Assembly (NCBI RefSeq): GCF_020740795.1
Contig: NC_067282.1
Location: 145,810,858 to 145,874,857 of the forward strand
DNA length: 64,000 bases
Direction: 5' to 3'
From: Apus apus
Lineage: Eukaryota > Chordata > Aves > Apodiformes > Apodidae
Shown: positions 1-11,622 of the stretch, one piece after another
How the letters are laid out: each line of letters begins with the position of its first letter
Position numbering within the stretch: the first letter of the stretch is position 1
Program-made: the position numbers and the translations under genes
Notes under the pieces: generated by a model
The model's input: the letters and a program-made list of their open reading frames with translations, nothing else
Databases searched by the model: none
What the model was told of the DNA's origin: nothing

Positions 1-397
1 GCTGAAAAAACAGATCCAGCCAGACAAACCCAGTTTCATCCTTTGACGGCATTACGCGTTTGGCGTATAAACGTAATCGCATCGTTGTCCTTTCCTCAGA
101 GGTCTGCACAGGTTTAGCACCTCCTGGCACGGATTACGAGTTCCCCTAACTCCAGCACCGGGAAGGCTCACGCCAAGCGGGCTCGGGAGGAGCCGACGCG
201 GCCGCGGCGGGCAAGCCCGGCCTCACGCCCCAGGGCTGCCCCTCGGCCCGCAGCCCCGGCCCGAGGCTGGGGGCACAGGGGCGAGCGGCCGCGACGCGCG
301 GCCAGGGGAGCCGCATCGCCTGCCGGCACCGCCACAGGGCGTCGCGCAGGGCCGGGGAAGCGGAGGCGGCCGCGCTCGGGCAGGCGGGGCCTGGCGG

Positions 398-448
398 GGC
401 CGCCCCGCAACGGCCGCCCCGCAACGGCCGCCCCGCAACGGCCGCCCC
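398..448. repeat. 14-bp GC-box minisatellite in the MRPS33 promoter
   Basis: The unit GGCCGCCCCGCAAC is repeated perfectly about 3.6 times in tandem. Each unit carries a CCGCCCC core, the reverse complement of an Sp1/KLF-type GC box, so the array multiplies potential Sp1 sites just upstream of the CRE. The repetition is seen directly; the regulatory role is inference. Confidence 0.85.
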
Positions 449-454
449 GGCGCG

Positions 455-462
455 TGACGTCA
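455..462. promoter_or_regulatory. CRE palindrome (TGACGTCA) in the MRPS33 promoter
   Basis: A perfect 8-bp TGACGTCA lies within the CpG island, 30-50 bp upstream of the likely start region. This is the consensus for CREB/ATF-family factors. Binding is inferred from the motif only. Confidence 0.6.
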
Positions 463-492
463 CCCGCGCGGCGCCTGGGCGGGGCAGCCACT

Positions 493-502
493 GCGCCTGC
501 GC
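493..502. promoter_or_regulatory. NRF-1-like site in the MRPS33 promoter
   Basis: GCGCCTGCGC differs by one base from the NRF-1 palindrome GCGCATGCGC. NRF-1 is a known activator of nuclear genes for mitochondrial proteins, which fits the downstream gene. This is motif-level evidence only. Confidence 0.45.
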
Positions 503-930
503 CGCCGCCATCGCTGCCCCCCGCGCCCCGGCCCCGCTGCTGCCGCCGCCGCCGCCGCGCTCCGCCCGCCGGTCAGCCCGGGGCGCTGGGTGGGGGCGGA
601 GGGGTCTTGTGTGGGGAACGGGGCCCGGGGCTGCGTGCTAGGCGGGGGCGACGCGGCTGCCCTGGGGCAGGCCCTGGGGGGTCCTGCCGAGCGGGCCTCG
701 CCTGCCGGGCCCCGGGGCGGGCTGCCGGGCGGGTGGCGCGGATCTCGTTAGCGGAGGGGCCCTCGGCGCGGTTCCCCCGGGGGGGCAGCTGCAGCCCCCG
801 GGTGGGTTTGCACGCGTTGGCTCCTGGAGGGAAGCGGGCCCGCGGAGCCGGGAGGGACGGGGCCGTACCCGGCCTGGGTGCCCCTCGGGTAGGGGGGTGG
901 CCTGGGGCAGCCTGGTGCTCGTCGTGTGGT

Positions 931-3513
931 TGTAGACAAATCATGACTGGAAACGGAAAGTTCTCCTGGCACCTGCTAAGTGAGAAGGAAGCGGCCTGAG
1001 GCAAGCTAGCCAGTCGGGAAGGAAAATCCCAGCCCGAGACGGGAAAGCAAGGCTTGGAGTAGCAATAAGGGGTGGGGTGCAGGTAAAGAAGCGGCCCTGG
1101 ATGGCGGTTTTGCTTTTGGTTTTCGTGTGCTAAATTACCAGTAGTTGATTCTGAAAATATCATTGCTGTAAGTGCCAAGAAAAGACCTGTTCTGGTAGCA
1201 TCTCGCAGGACCGGAGGTTGCCCTGAAACAGGCTTTGGACAGCTCTGGCACTTGGGAGTTTGTAGCCTTTGACTTCCTCAATTCTTACACCTTCTTAGAC
1301 TGGCAAAGATTAAGGGAGGTCTCCAGCTTTGGCTTGGGCTGTTTAGATTCCCTAGCAATTCTGAAGTGAAAAGCAAGCCCCTCAGACCACAGGTTTGCAT
1401 TGTTTAGGAGTGAAAGGTATTTTCATTTTAAGGCTACAGTTGGAAGAGACCAAGCAAGTTTTGTGTTTGAGTCTGGTGATGTTTTCACAGTGAAGATGTG
1501 ATTAAGAGGGGGACAATTTTTTTGTTTATATCTGAATGTAGGAATCGGGACTGGCTGTTCCAAAATGGATGATTTAGCAAGACTTAGTTATCATACCTGA
1601 TAATAGATGCTCATGTTGAAGTGCTACTCTGCAATTATATAACAGCTTCTATCTTCTCACACTAGGCCTGCTGTCTTAACTTCACGTCTCTCACACTTTG
1701 CCTTCCCTTTTGCTAATCTTTTCATTATTCTCTTTAACTCAGATTACTTGTATTATTTTTGTGCTTGATTTTTTTTTTCCTGCTTCCTTTCTAGTGCTTT
1801 GCTAACAGGAGTAAATCAAAGTAGGCAGTTGTACATCAGGTCCTCTAGTGGGCAGAAGTATGTAAGTGAGGTTATGAATGCTTCAGGTTTGTTATTAAAA
1901 CAAGCTCCCTTTTATACTGAAATGGACTTGGCCCTGTCCTGCTGGTTACTCCATGTTCTTTAATTTTTTATGCTTATCTTCTGAAATCAGCTGTGCAGTA
2001 TTTCTTAAAACAAGAACTTTAGTGTCAGTGTAGTGCACTTGAATGAATCCTGCTTATTTCTCTGGAGACTTATGTAATCACTTATTAAAAAAGCCACAGT
2101 ACAAGCAGCATATGGCTTCAGTACAGGATTATGGGACCCTATTCTGCAAAGGGAGTAAAGATGAAAGGAGGAGAAAAAATGGAGAGGGGTAGGAAAGCTG
2201 AGAGAAAACCCTTCTCCACACTCCTTTAAGAGAGTGTGGATGTTGTCTCTGATGGCCTAATAACAGTGGTTTTGTCCTTAGAGCATTTTTGTTGCAGAGG
2301 TAGATGTCTTTACATGGGAGGTAGCTGAAAGGATGGGAAGCTGCTGTTGTAGGATTTACTTGGAAAAAAAGAATCTAGCACAGGGAAAGGATTTTTTCCT
2401 CTCTTAAAATGAACAGATATCAGGAGAGACTGAAAAGAGATTAGAGAAAAAGCTGATGGAAATGAGCAAGGGAATGGAGTCAAGATGGGAAAGATCTATG
2501 TGATTTATATAGGGAAACATTATTTATTTAGTTTATTTTTAGAATTAACAGACTTTTTTTTACTAGATGGACTGTAGCAATGTTCATAGTGTTTTAAATA
2601 GGGTGAGGAATTTTCATGAAAAAAAACTTCCAAGTTGCTCCCTCAGTGTGTTTAAGTGGTGTCTTACCTTGTGCTTGTGTAGAACTCAGAGGCATAGAAT
2701 CATAGAATGGTTTGGGTTGGAAGAGACCTTACAAATAATCTAGATACACCCCTTGCATGGGCAGGAACACCTCCCACTAGATCAGTTTGCTTAAAGCCCG
2801 ATTCAGCCTGGTCTTGAACACTTCCAGGGAGGGGGCATCCACAGCTTCCCTGGGCAACCTGTTTCAGCATCTCACCACCCTCTTAGTGAATAATTTCCTC
2901 CTAATGTCTAACCTGAATCTCCCTGCTTCCAGTTTTGATCCATTACCCCTTGTCCTCTCACTACAAGCCCTTGTAAAAAGCCCCTCCCCAGCTTTCCTGT
3001 AGACTCCTTCAGATACTGGAAGGCCACTCTAAGGTCTCCCCAGAGCCTTCTCTTCTCCAGGCTAAACAGCCCCAACTCTCTAAGCCTGTCTTCATAGCAG
3101 AGGTGCTCCAGCCCTTAGGTCATCTTCGTGGGCCTCCTCTGGACTCACTCCAGCCGCTTCATGATTTCACACTGTAATTGTTCCTGTGACTGGAGTGTGA
3201 AGGTAGCCTTAAGCAAGCTGAGTTCCATCTGCTAATAAACTAGCCGTGGTAAATTGTGGTTCAGTGCAGATACTTCTATAGTCTGGATTGCTGTCTGCAG
3301 TGACCTAGTTGGGCTGTTAATTGTACCTCAAGTAGAGCAGATATTCTTTATATGCAAGGTTGTGTACTAAAAATTAGACTCATTTTGTGCAAAGAATGCA
3401 TGACTTCAAGTGTGATCAGTGTACGATGAATTGTTTTGTTTACCTTAACTCTGGGATACCTTGTAATTCTCTGTCATGTTAGAGTTGTGGCTCTTTTGTG
3501 TTTCCTTTTGCAG
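931..3513 (+). other. MRPS33: First intron of MRPS33 (most of it)
   Basis: This is non-coding sequence between the CpG island and the acceptor TTTCCTTTTGCAG ending at 3513. Apart from one CR1 fragment (listed separately) it holds AT-rich sequence with no repeat or gene that I recognise. The exact 5' boundary depends on the unknown donor of exon 1. Confidence 0.6.
2693..3163 (-). mobile_element. CR1 LINE 3' fragment
   Basis: The left end reads as the reverse complement of the CR1 3' tail (CATAGAATCATAGAATGG), followed by the antisense of the conserved CR1 3' UTR and the C-terminal part of ORF2. The element is therefore on the minus strand and truncated at its 5' end near 3163, as is usual for target-primed insertion. 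The reading frame is broken. Confidence 0.9.
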
Positions 3514-3769
3514 GAGGGTCCGTGTGTCTATGTGTGCCCACTCTTCCTTGGGAGATGTCCAATGTTTCCAGTTATGCCCTTCGAATGGCCCGGCTGAGTG
3601 CTCAAATATTCGGAGAAGTTGTCAGGCCAACTGACTCAAAATCTATGAAGGTGGTGAAGCTGTTCAGTGAGCAGCCTTTGGCCAAGAGGAAGGAGGTCTA
3701 CGACTGGTATCCTCCTCACAACACCTACTACGCCCTCATGAAAAAGCTCCGTTACTTTGGTCTCTACAG
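3514..3769 (+). CDS. MRPS33: MRPS33 first coding exon (coding from 3555)
   Basis: The exon is bounded by the acceptor TTTTGCAG at 3513 and the donor CTACAG/GTAATC at 3769/3770. Bases 3514-3554 are 5' UTR. It encodes residues 1-71 and two bases of codon 72. Confidence 0.93.
3530..3634 (+). other. Upstream ORF overlapping the MRPS33 start
   Basis: An ATG lies 25 nt upstream of the MRPS33 start, inside the same exon and out of frame with it. It runs 34 codons to a TGA at 3632-3634, past the main start at 3555. Its context is weak (T at -3, T at +4). Ribosomes must therefore leak past it to reach the MRPS33 ATG, which has a G at -3. This could dampen translation; it is inference from sequence. 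Confidence 0.5.
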
Positions 3770-6528
3770 GTAATCTCTGTGCTTACAGAGTGGGAGCAGG
3801 ACTGGAGATGGGAAGGGGGTGGGTGTGAGTTTTGTTGCACTTTTTTCCTTCAAGGAAAAGAGGAACATAGAAGAGGGTTTAGTTTAGAATATGGTGCATA
3901 TGGAAATATGAACTTGATTGTTGCACCAAGGGCAAGGAGAGTAAAATAAGTTGGTATTGGCTATGTAATTTTACCATCATTAGAAGTTGTTGTGGGAAAG
4001 AATTTCGGTGTAGTTATAGCCAACGAGTTATATAAGAAATAGTTCTTGTTTTGGCTTTGTGGGAAAGGGAAGAGAGCTTTCTCAGGCGAAGAGATGGGTC
4101 TGCAGTTCTGAATATGGCAAATGAGTATACTACAAAAATGTGATGTTACCTTGACACAGAAATTGTGCTGAGACAGCCTTACCATGTATTCCTCAAAAAT
4201 TCAGCAGCTAGTAAGTGAAATTTAAAAGAGAAGGGAAGTCTGTGTTAGGATGGAGGGGCTTTTTAGCCTTTAAAATAAGTTAAATTAAATTTTGTTTTAG
4301 TAGCCTTGTTAATTCCGTCTTCATCCAGTCCAGTTGTTTAATTTCTGAATGAGTTTCTCTAGTCTTGAGTAGGAAGAACCGCACTACTGAAGAACACCAG
4401 CAGAAAACAAGTGCGATTCTCTGACTCTAATCAGGTAGCGTTAAAGAAAACCCTTAAACATGAGGCTGTTAACCCTGTAAAGTCAAACCTGATTAGTTTC
4501 TACTGTTAGTATCGCATTAAGGATTCCATCCAGGATGCTCTTGATTTAGGTGGGCAGCCAATAGCTGTTGACTCAGAAAGCCTCAATGGCATGATCATGT
4601 TCTTTACTTTTCTCCTTCCCCTCCTAATCTCAGCTTCGTTCCCTGGCTGCTTTGTTTACAGAGAGCTTGTAGAGAATCAGGTTTGCTGGTCAGAAGTATG
4701 TAATGAAGAGTCATAGACTGACAGGGCCTGATGATAACTAACAAGCTTTTTGTTTCTTTTCTAAAAGAGTTGTGTTTATAAATAGCAGTGCAGCAGTCTT
4801 AGGCCACTTAGGATGTTCTTTTTAACATCTTTATCAACAGTCTTGAGGAGATGGAATGTACCCTCAGTAAGTTTGCAGATGACACCAAATTGGAGTGAGT
4901 GTTGATCTGCCTGAGGGTAGGGAGGCTCTACAGAGAGACTTGGACAGACTAGATTGATGGGCCGTGGTCAGTTATATGACCTTCAACAAAACAAGTGCCA
5001 AGTCCTGCACTTGGACCACAACAACCCCATGCAATGCTACAGGCTAGGGGAAGAGTGGCTGGAAAGTTGCCTGGCAGAAAAGGACTTGGGGGTTCTGATG
5101 GATAAGCGGCTGAATAAGAGCCAGTGGTGTGCCCAGCTGGCCAAGAAGCCAATGGCATCCTGGCTTGTGTTAGAAGTAGTGTGACCAGCAGAAGCAGAGG
5201 GGTGATCATCCCTCTGTGCTTGGCACTGCGGAGGCCACAGCTTGAGTACTGTGTCCAGTTTTGGGCACCTAAGTACAAGAAAGACATTGACGTGCTGGAG
5301 CATGTCCAAAGAAGGGCAACAAAGCTGGTGACGGGCCTTGAGAAGAAGTCTTACGAGGACCAGCTGAGGGAACTGGGGCTGCTTAGTCTGAAGAAAAGGA
5401 GGCTTAGAGGAGACCTCATCACTCTCTACAACTACCTGAAAGGATGTTGTAGAGAGGTAGGCACTGATCCTCTTTTCACAAGTAAGTGGTGACAGAACAA
5501 GCGGAAATGGCCTCAAGCTGCACCAGGAGAGGCTTAGACTAGACATTAGGAATAACTTTTTCACTGAAAGGGTTGTCAGACATTGGAACACGCTGCTCAG
5601 AGATGTGGTTGAGTCACCATCCCTGTATGTGTTTAAAAGTTGTCTAGACATGACGCTTGGGAATGTGTCTTAGTGCTGGACTTTAGGTAGAGTAGGGTTA
5701 ATGGTTGAACTCCATGATCTTTGAGGTCTTTATGAACCTAAGTGATTCTAAGATTCTATGCAGATGTGACTTTTGAAAAATACCTTTGCACTGAAAAATA
5801 CAGTGGCAGAGATTAAATAGAATTTATTAGAACATTATTGAGGATTCATTATATCTGCCAGCCCATTTATCCTCTTTCCTTGTTTATTCTCCTATTAAGA
5901 TTCTACCAGTCTCTGACACTTTCTTCATAACTCATTCTTGAAGTCACCTGAGAGCAGTGTCATGTACTGTAATTACTTCTCAGCATGCCCCTGTTTTCTT
6001 AGAAGCTAATGATCTGAACTTACTATCTAGCATGGAAACATTATGTGCTGTTGCTAGACTGCTGAGCTAGATGAGAAGGGGAATTCTCATTCTTGTCTCT
6101 TGCTGATTTTTATATTTTACCACTCATTTAAACACAGTGGATCAGTAAATGCAATGGAAACTATGTATATATGCAGACACCAATTGTTGCTGAAAAGGGC
6201 AACCTTGTTAGTTCTCAAAGTACCAAAGGAAATCTTTCATGTTATTCCGTCTGAAATTGCTGCTAACAATAACAGTGAATACATTTCAAGGAGTTTCAGT
6301 ATGGACTTGACTGTTAAAAACAGTTTTGAGGTTTTTTTCCATGATCATAGCATTCAAAGAACCTTTCACATCTAGGGATTCTGAGAAATAGCATAAACTT
6401 CTTTCTTTCCTCCCCCATCTAGGGATGAGCATCAGGACTTTAAGGAGGAGATGAGGCGATTGAAAAAGCTCCGTGGGAAGGAAAAGCCAAAGAAGGGTGA
6501 AGGAAAGAGAGCACTCAAGAAGAAATAA
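3555..6528 (+). CDS. MRPS33: MRPS33, mitochondrial small ribosomal subunit protein mS33 (join 3555-3769, 6423-6528)
   Basis: The two exons join to a 106-residue protein, the same length as I recall for the mammalian protein. It is a structural component of the 28S subunit of the mitochondrial ribosome, encoded in the nucleus and imported into the matrix. The N-terminus ([20 protein letters not shown]) is the conserved family start. The middle has the [11 protein letters not shown] and YDWYP motifs, and the tail is very basic ([16 protein letters not shown]...), as expected for rRNA contact. The ATG at 3555 is chosen because it gives the family N-terminus; the frame is open further 5' to the acceptor but has no earlier in-frame ATG. 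The codon for Arg72 is split by the intron (AG/G, phase 2). BRAF follows about 15 kb downstream on the same strand. Confidence 0.97.
3770..6422 (+). other. MRPS33: MRPS33 intron between the coding exons
   Basis: This 2,653-bp intron has GT-AG ends. It carries a 940-bp CR1 in the sense orientation (listed separately). The remaining ~1.7 kb is AT-rich and shows nothing else that I recognise. Confidence 0.9.
4821..5760 (+). mobile_element. CR1 LINE fragment, 940 bp
   Basis: The sequence starts within CR1 ORF2 (the segment for cDNA similar to 'DDTKL...') and runs through the C-terminal ORF2 region to the 3' tail AGATTCTATG. Translated pieces such as [20 protein letters not shown] and VQRRATKLV are diagnostic of CR1 ORF2. 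Stops and frameshifts break the frame, so it is an old inactive copy. It lies inside the MRPS33 intron in the sense direction. Confidence 0.93.
6423..6528 (+). CDS. MRPS33: MRPS33 terminal coding exon
   Basis: The acceptor is CCCATCTAG at 6422. The first base completes Arg72, then DEHQDF... continues to the basic tail and a TAA at 6526-6528. Confidence 0.95.
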
Positions 6529-6796
6529 TGCCGTTTGGACAGTATAACTCACTACTTGGGAAGAGCTGGAGAGCAGCTGTTCTCCAGCCTTTCTGTTCCC
6601 AGCTGGAGAGGACTTGGCAAGTGAGCTGCATGTGGGGCACAGGAAACATGCTGTGAAATACCGAAGTCCACCTTGGGAATGCACTTAGATCTTTGTGGTT
6701 TTATTGGGTTTTAATATCTGTGGTTTAAATATACTGTATATTGTAGCGCATTCATTTGTCAGAGCCCTCTCTTACCTAAGTAGTAAAAGCTATACT

Positions 6797-6802
6797 AATA
6801 AA
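6797..6802 (+). terminator. MRPS33: Proximal poly(A) signal of MRPS33
   Basis: AATAAA lies 269 nt after the stop codon and is followed by a GT-rich stretch (GTGGTCAGTGTTTTTCTTGG), a reasonable downstream element. Confidence 0.6.
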
Positions 6803-7197
6803 AAGAAGTGGTCAGTGTTTTTCTTGGAAATACTTGTAGTGGTTTCAGTTTTTCTTGATCTGGAAAATTGTTTGTCATTGTCTGTTTTAATTTGTTGGAT
6901 TAAGATGAACATTGTTTTTCATGTGGCTACAAAAAATAGTTTCCTGCTTCTACTGCTGCCTCTCATCTTGCCTGTTATAGTGAGTTTAACCTCAGGTATC
7001 TTTAGTGTTAATTTTTTTAAGTTGCTTTTAGAATCTATTGTTCTGCATTTAGCACTGGACATGGTCCAGTGTCTGCCCACAGCACTCTTGTTGTACCCTG
7101 AATATTTAGATATTGCAACAGAAGAGGCTGAAGTTTGAGGGCTTAAATTGTTTTCCAGTTTGAGACCCCTTACTGATTATCATTTTAAATTTACTGT

Positions 7198-7203
7198 AAT
7201 AAA
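7198..7203 (+). terminator. MRPS33: Distal poly(A) signal of MRPS33
   Basis: AATAAA is followed by the T-rich sequence GGATTTTGAATATATTTTAA. It is the last strong signal before the intergenic region. Confidence 0.55.
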
Positions 7204-9811
7204 AGGATTTTGAATATATTTTAATTTCTTCGATGACACGTGGGAAGTACTTCATAAGCTGATGAAGTTTTACTGGTATTCAGTTTGTGGCTTTACTGCT
7301 TGGCTTCTCCAGTGTTGGTAATATTAGTAACTGCATATATCTACCATTCTTACCTGTCAGTCTCCATCTCAGAACAGAAGGTACAGAATGCAGCTGTGCT
7401 GCTCTGTGTGAACACATCTGCATCTTGCCTGTGTGTGGCCTGAAACAGCATCTTTTTAGTTTCCAGACCATGTAAGCTTAGAGTAACGTCCTGGAGGTAG
7501 TAAAGGAAAGCTGTTATAAAGGTGGAGTGACCAGAGCAGAAAGTACCTGTACAGTCAGCTTGGGGTATTCTTGAGAGAGGCATTCTGAAGTCAGGAGCAG
7601 TGCTAACCTACTGACATTTTGGAACCAGGCTTGTTCAAATTTAAATGTGTTTGAAGGGATCTGTTCAATCCTTGAAATTGGTGGATCCACATAGGTTGGG
7701 AACAGCTCAACAACTGTACTATGGCAAGGTTATTAAAGAGGTGTTGATTGTACTAAGTGTGTTCTGGTGAACTGTGTAGTTGTTCAGTATCCTTACTGAG
7801 TGTTACCTGGTTTTCTAACTCTTAAGAGAGGATGATTTTAGGAGATCTGCAGTATTGTGGAAGAAGTGCCTGAGTTCTTACCATGGTCAACAAAATGCTA
7901 TAGAAGTTAGTAAAATACATATCTGCTCTGTACTGTAGTGCTAAATTTCTCTTATTCTAAATTAAAAACCTTTTAGTAACTTGCAACTTGTGCTCAACTC
8001 TGATGTGGCATTTTGATGTTCTGTGTGCTGTTTATGGGTTGTGACCTGTCTGGTACTGCAATTTACAAAGCCTGTGATGGACCCTCTTGAGAAGTACGTG
8101 GTTCCTGGGATATATGTGTGCAACTGAGGGGAAGTGATCTAGTTCCCTCAAATTATTCTTCAGGAAGGAGAGAGCAGATGGAGCCAGGTACTAGGTAGGA
8201 GAGGGAATTGCCTGAGTAGGAAGGTTGCTGCTGCTGTGTTTCTGGCTGTGAGTGGGTGGGGTGGGGTTGCTCTGTTGCTTTGTTTAGTGGAGAGAAAGAC
8301 CAGTTCTGAAACTCTACTAGAATTAACTGTTGCAGCCATGGACATCTGGTTAAGTGTAGGTATGACAGCTTTGGTGGCAAGCACTTGGTGTCTTCCAAAA
8401 TTGAACCAAAGATCAGTAAATATTTTCCCTGCAATTTAAGAGGAAAAATAACAGCATCTTTGTTGTTCCTGTGACACAGTAAAAGCTTTGACAGTGTAAA
8501 CACAAGAGAGACCGTGTGCGTGCATCAAGAAGTGAGTTATGGTTCTACTCCAGTAAAGTATGCATGGCCTTAAATTCTGTGTGTGGAGATACCTGGTTAT
8601 GAGTATACATAGGATATAGAGAACAGTGCTACAGCACGATTGGCCATCGCTTAGGCTTCTGAATCCATGTTTAGCCTGCTTAAGGCTGAGCATCTACAGA
8701 CCCCTGCTGAGGGCAGTGAATGCCACCAGTGCTCAGTAGCTTAGTGTGCCACCTCGCTACACATGGATACGGACTCAGCAGTGTAGTAGTTGATAATTAG
8801 GCTTGAGGATTGTATCTGTTCTTCCTTGTCTGCTCCAAGCCACTTAGCTATTTATGGGTTTTGAGAAGTCCCTGTCATCAACAGGAAAGTGAAAGGCTTG
8901 TTTGACTAATCATGTATAATGATCCCCTGTGTCTACAACTTGCCAGAGCAAACCTGCTCTAGAATCAAAGCATCACCCTGGGAACGTGCTTCAGGAAGAT
9001 ACTTATTGCAGCATATCCAAGAAGGGAGAGGAACTGATACAAGTGCCTGTGAAGTAAGCAGACATGAAACAAATGGACTGAATTGTTGATTTTCATCTTT
9101 GGAGTGTTTACAGAAATAGTGGATGGAGCAAAAAATTATAACTTTTTTAAACAGCAATAAAAGTACATGAGAGGTTCCCTTGACTGGTGTTTTTTTTTTT
9201 TAAATTATCTTTCTTCTGCAGTACTCATTCACTAGATATAGGTCTTCCTAAAAGTGACTGTTTCTCCTCCCCTGACACTTCACTATAAAATAACAATGAT
9301 TCAACCATTTTTGGGGTTTATCCTAGAATGGGGATAATCCATTGCTTGATGGGAGCATTAGTGTAACTATTTTGTTTCAGAAAATAGCTTTCTCCACTCC
9401 ATAGCTGGGATAGAAATACATGCTTTCCTACCTCCCTTCTAACCCATGCTCTGTCATTTAGGAATTCTTTAATTTAGGAACAGACATTGCCTGAAGATGA
9501 CCACATTTTGTGAGGCAGAATCTAGACAAATTGGAAGTCAATCCTAAAACAGCATGCCAGGTATTTATGCAGTGTGTGCATTTGGGAGGAGAAGGAGAGG
9601 TTCAGCCACATTCTGAGAGAAAAGGATGGCTATAAATGCTTTTTGCAGCTATGGATGTAGTGGTGTACCTATTTTACGTACAATCCAGTTCAATAGGATT
9701 TGTATTTTGGGCTTTCCCCTTACATTGATTCATCTCACCATTCAAACTTCTGTGTGTTTTGTTACAAAATTCACTCCTTTCCTGGGGGCATGAACTGACT
9801 GTCCTTGGCAG

Positions 9812-10440
9812 ATCACAGAATCACAGAAGAGTAGGGGTTGGAAGGGGCCTCTGGAGATCATTGAATCCAAACCCGTGCCAGAGCAGGACCACCACAGGAT
9901 CTAGGGCAGTTTATACAGAAATGCATCCAGACGGGTCTTGAAAGTCTCCAGAGAAGGAGACTCCACAACCTCTCTGGGCAGCCTGTTCCAGTGCTCTGTA
10001 ACCCTTGCAGTAAATAATTTTTTCCTCATGGTGAGGTGGAACTTCTGTGCTCTAGTTTGTGTCCATTGTCCTTTGTCCTATCACAGGGCATGACTGAAAT
10101 GAGATTGGCCCCTCCTTCTTGGCACCCACCCTTCAGATACTTACATTAATTGATAAGATCCCCTCTCAGTCTTCTCTAGACTGAACAGCCCCAGGTCTCT
10201 CAGCCTTTCCTCATTAGACAGGTGTTCCAGTCCCTTAATCATCTTTGTAGCCTCTGTTGGACTCTTTCAAGTAAATCCCTGTCCATCTTGAACTGGGGAG
10301 CCCAGAACTGAACACAGTACTCCAGATGTGGTCTTACTAGGGCAGAGTAGAGGGGGAGGGTAACATCCCTTGGCTGGCTGGACACACGCTTCTTAATGCA
10401 CCCCAGGATACCATTTGCCTTCCTGGCCAGTGGTTACTGG
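9812..10440 (-). mobile_element. CR1 LINE fragment
   Basis: The left end ATCACAGAATCACAGAA is the antisense of the CR1 3' tail. The conserved CR1 3' UTR and ORF2 C-terminal region follow in antisense (for example GCCTGTTCCAGTGCTCTGTA). The copy is 5'-truncated near 10440 and its frame is degraded. It is a different, older-looking subfamily from the copies at 45914 and 57498. Confidence 0.9.
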
Positions 10441-10720
10441 CCAATTCATTGGCCAAAGATGCTTAGCTGGATGTTTTAATTCTTGATCAGAATAAACCTG
10501 GTTAGCTGATCTCTGAGGGACTGCCTGAGAGTCAAAACCCTCACCTGTTCCCAGTCCTGAACAGCTTCATTAAATGTCACTGTTTCCTTATTTTACAGTG
10601 CTTTAACTATGCCTGTCTTTAATTATACTCTGATATAATATAGTCGTAGCTGCTGCACACTGCCCTGATAAACACAAGTTGTTTTGTGAACAGGCTGACC
10701 CAGTTGTATACAGCCTATAT

Positions 10721-10744
10721 ACATATATATGCACATATATATGC
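10721..10744. repeat. Tandem 12-bp AT-rich repeat
   Basis: ACATATATATGC occurs twice in exact tandem, inside a slightly longer (TA)-rich patch. Confidence 0.8.
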
Positions 10745-11622
10745 AGTTAATGCTAGAACCTGTTAATATTGGAAGTCCTGCAGACAGTTCACTTATATAT
10801 GACCATACTTTGTAATGGTGGAAGAAAAAAAAAGAAAAGCAGTGCTGCTTTCTGGCAAAAGTACCAGTGTGTTAAAGTATAGATATATGTGCTCTTCTCA
10901 GGGAAGTATTAGCTTGGAAAAAAGTTTCTCCTAAGGTGAAAAGAGTTAATTCTACTTATCAAAGCAGTGCACTGAGTTTACATAGGTCAGGAAAATGCAC
11001 CTGAGCTACTGTATCGTTTTAGACAAATGCTTTATCTGTCTTTACTGTGTTTCTTCATTAGTAAAATTAGAATAATGGTCACTTAGTGAATAATGTCATG
11101 AGGATAATCTGCTTTTAGAATGAGAATTGTCCCCAGGAGAACTTTGTGTAAAGAACAGCTTAGTCTGGCTATGGGAGGACCTGTACCTCTGCATTTCAGA
11201 AAGCTGCTTTCACGCAACAGTTGACAACGTGTTTAACTTAATGTGGTACATTACTGCAATTTACTCTTCTGCTTAGATGCTAGAGACTTCAGATGCTGGA
11301 AAAAATCTGGATTGGGTCAGAAAGTTAAAAAAATTTAAAAATCATAGGTATTTCTTAAACTGTAAACATTTTTTAAAACTTTTGAGACATCTGTGTACAT
11401 ATTCCTCTACCACTTTGAGTTTGAAGGGAATCATTTAAAAAAACAGCAATCAACAAAGTCTATATGTTTTGGAAAAGCTTTACAAATCTGAAGGGCTGCT
11501 TTGATGAGGAAAAGACTGTTTTGCATGTTTTTTCTTTCTTCTAAAGCACAAAGGATAATATGCAAAGAAAACAAGTGCTATGAGAATCTCTGATTTCTTT
11601 AGGCTGTTTTCCTCTTTAACCG

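Larger units (their letters stand above)
130..930 (+). promoter_or_regulatory. MRPS33: CpG-island promoter region and non-coding first exon of MRPS33
   Basis: This stretch is extremely GC-rich and dense in CpG, and drops to ordinary AT-rich sequence on both sides. It holds several GC boxes, a full CRE palindrome and an NRF-1-like site, and no clear TATA box, as is usual for housekeeping mitochondrial-protein genes. The spliced 5' leader of MRPS33 must begin here, because the first coding exon opens at a splice acceptor at 3513/3514. The transcription start probably lies near 490-560. Possible first-exon donors include the GT at 590, but I cannot choose between them from sequence. The long open frames on both strands here are products of GC richness, not genes. 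Confidence 0.8.
6529..7225 (+). other. MRPS33: MRPS33 3' UTR
   Basis: The 3' UTR follows the TAA and contains two canonical AATAAA signals, at 6797 and 7198, implying short (~290 nt) and long (~690 nt) forms. A T-rich frame at 6695-7138 is open for 147 codons but starts at GTG, lacks any family likeness, and looks like chance. Confidence 0.7.

Noticed and set aside
146-1178. Overlapping open frames on both strands in the MRPS33 CpG island
   Set aside because: These have the same GC artefact composition, rich in Arg, Pro, Ala and Gly, with no domain. No gene divergent from MRPS33 can be supported.
5124-5492. 122-codon open frame that might be a gene in the MRPS33 intron
   Set aside because: It is CR1 ORF2 sequence ([20 protein letters not shown]) inside the 4821-5760 LINE.
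6695-7138. 147-codon open frame in the MRPS33 3' UTR
   Set aside because: It starts at GTG and translates to a hydrophobic, Leu/Val/Phe-rich sequence as expected from T-rich DNA. It lies between the stop codon and the distal poly(A) signal.
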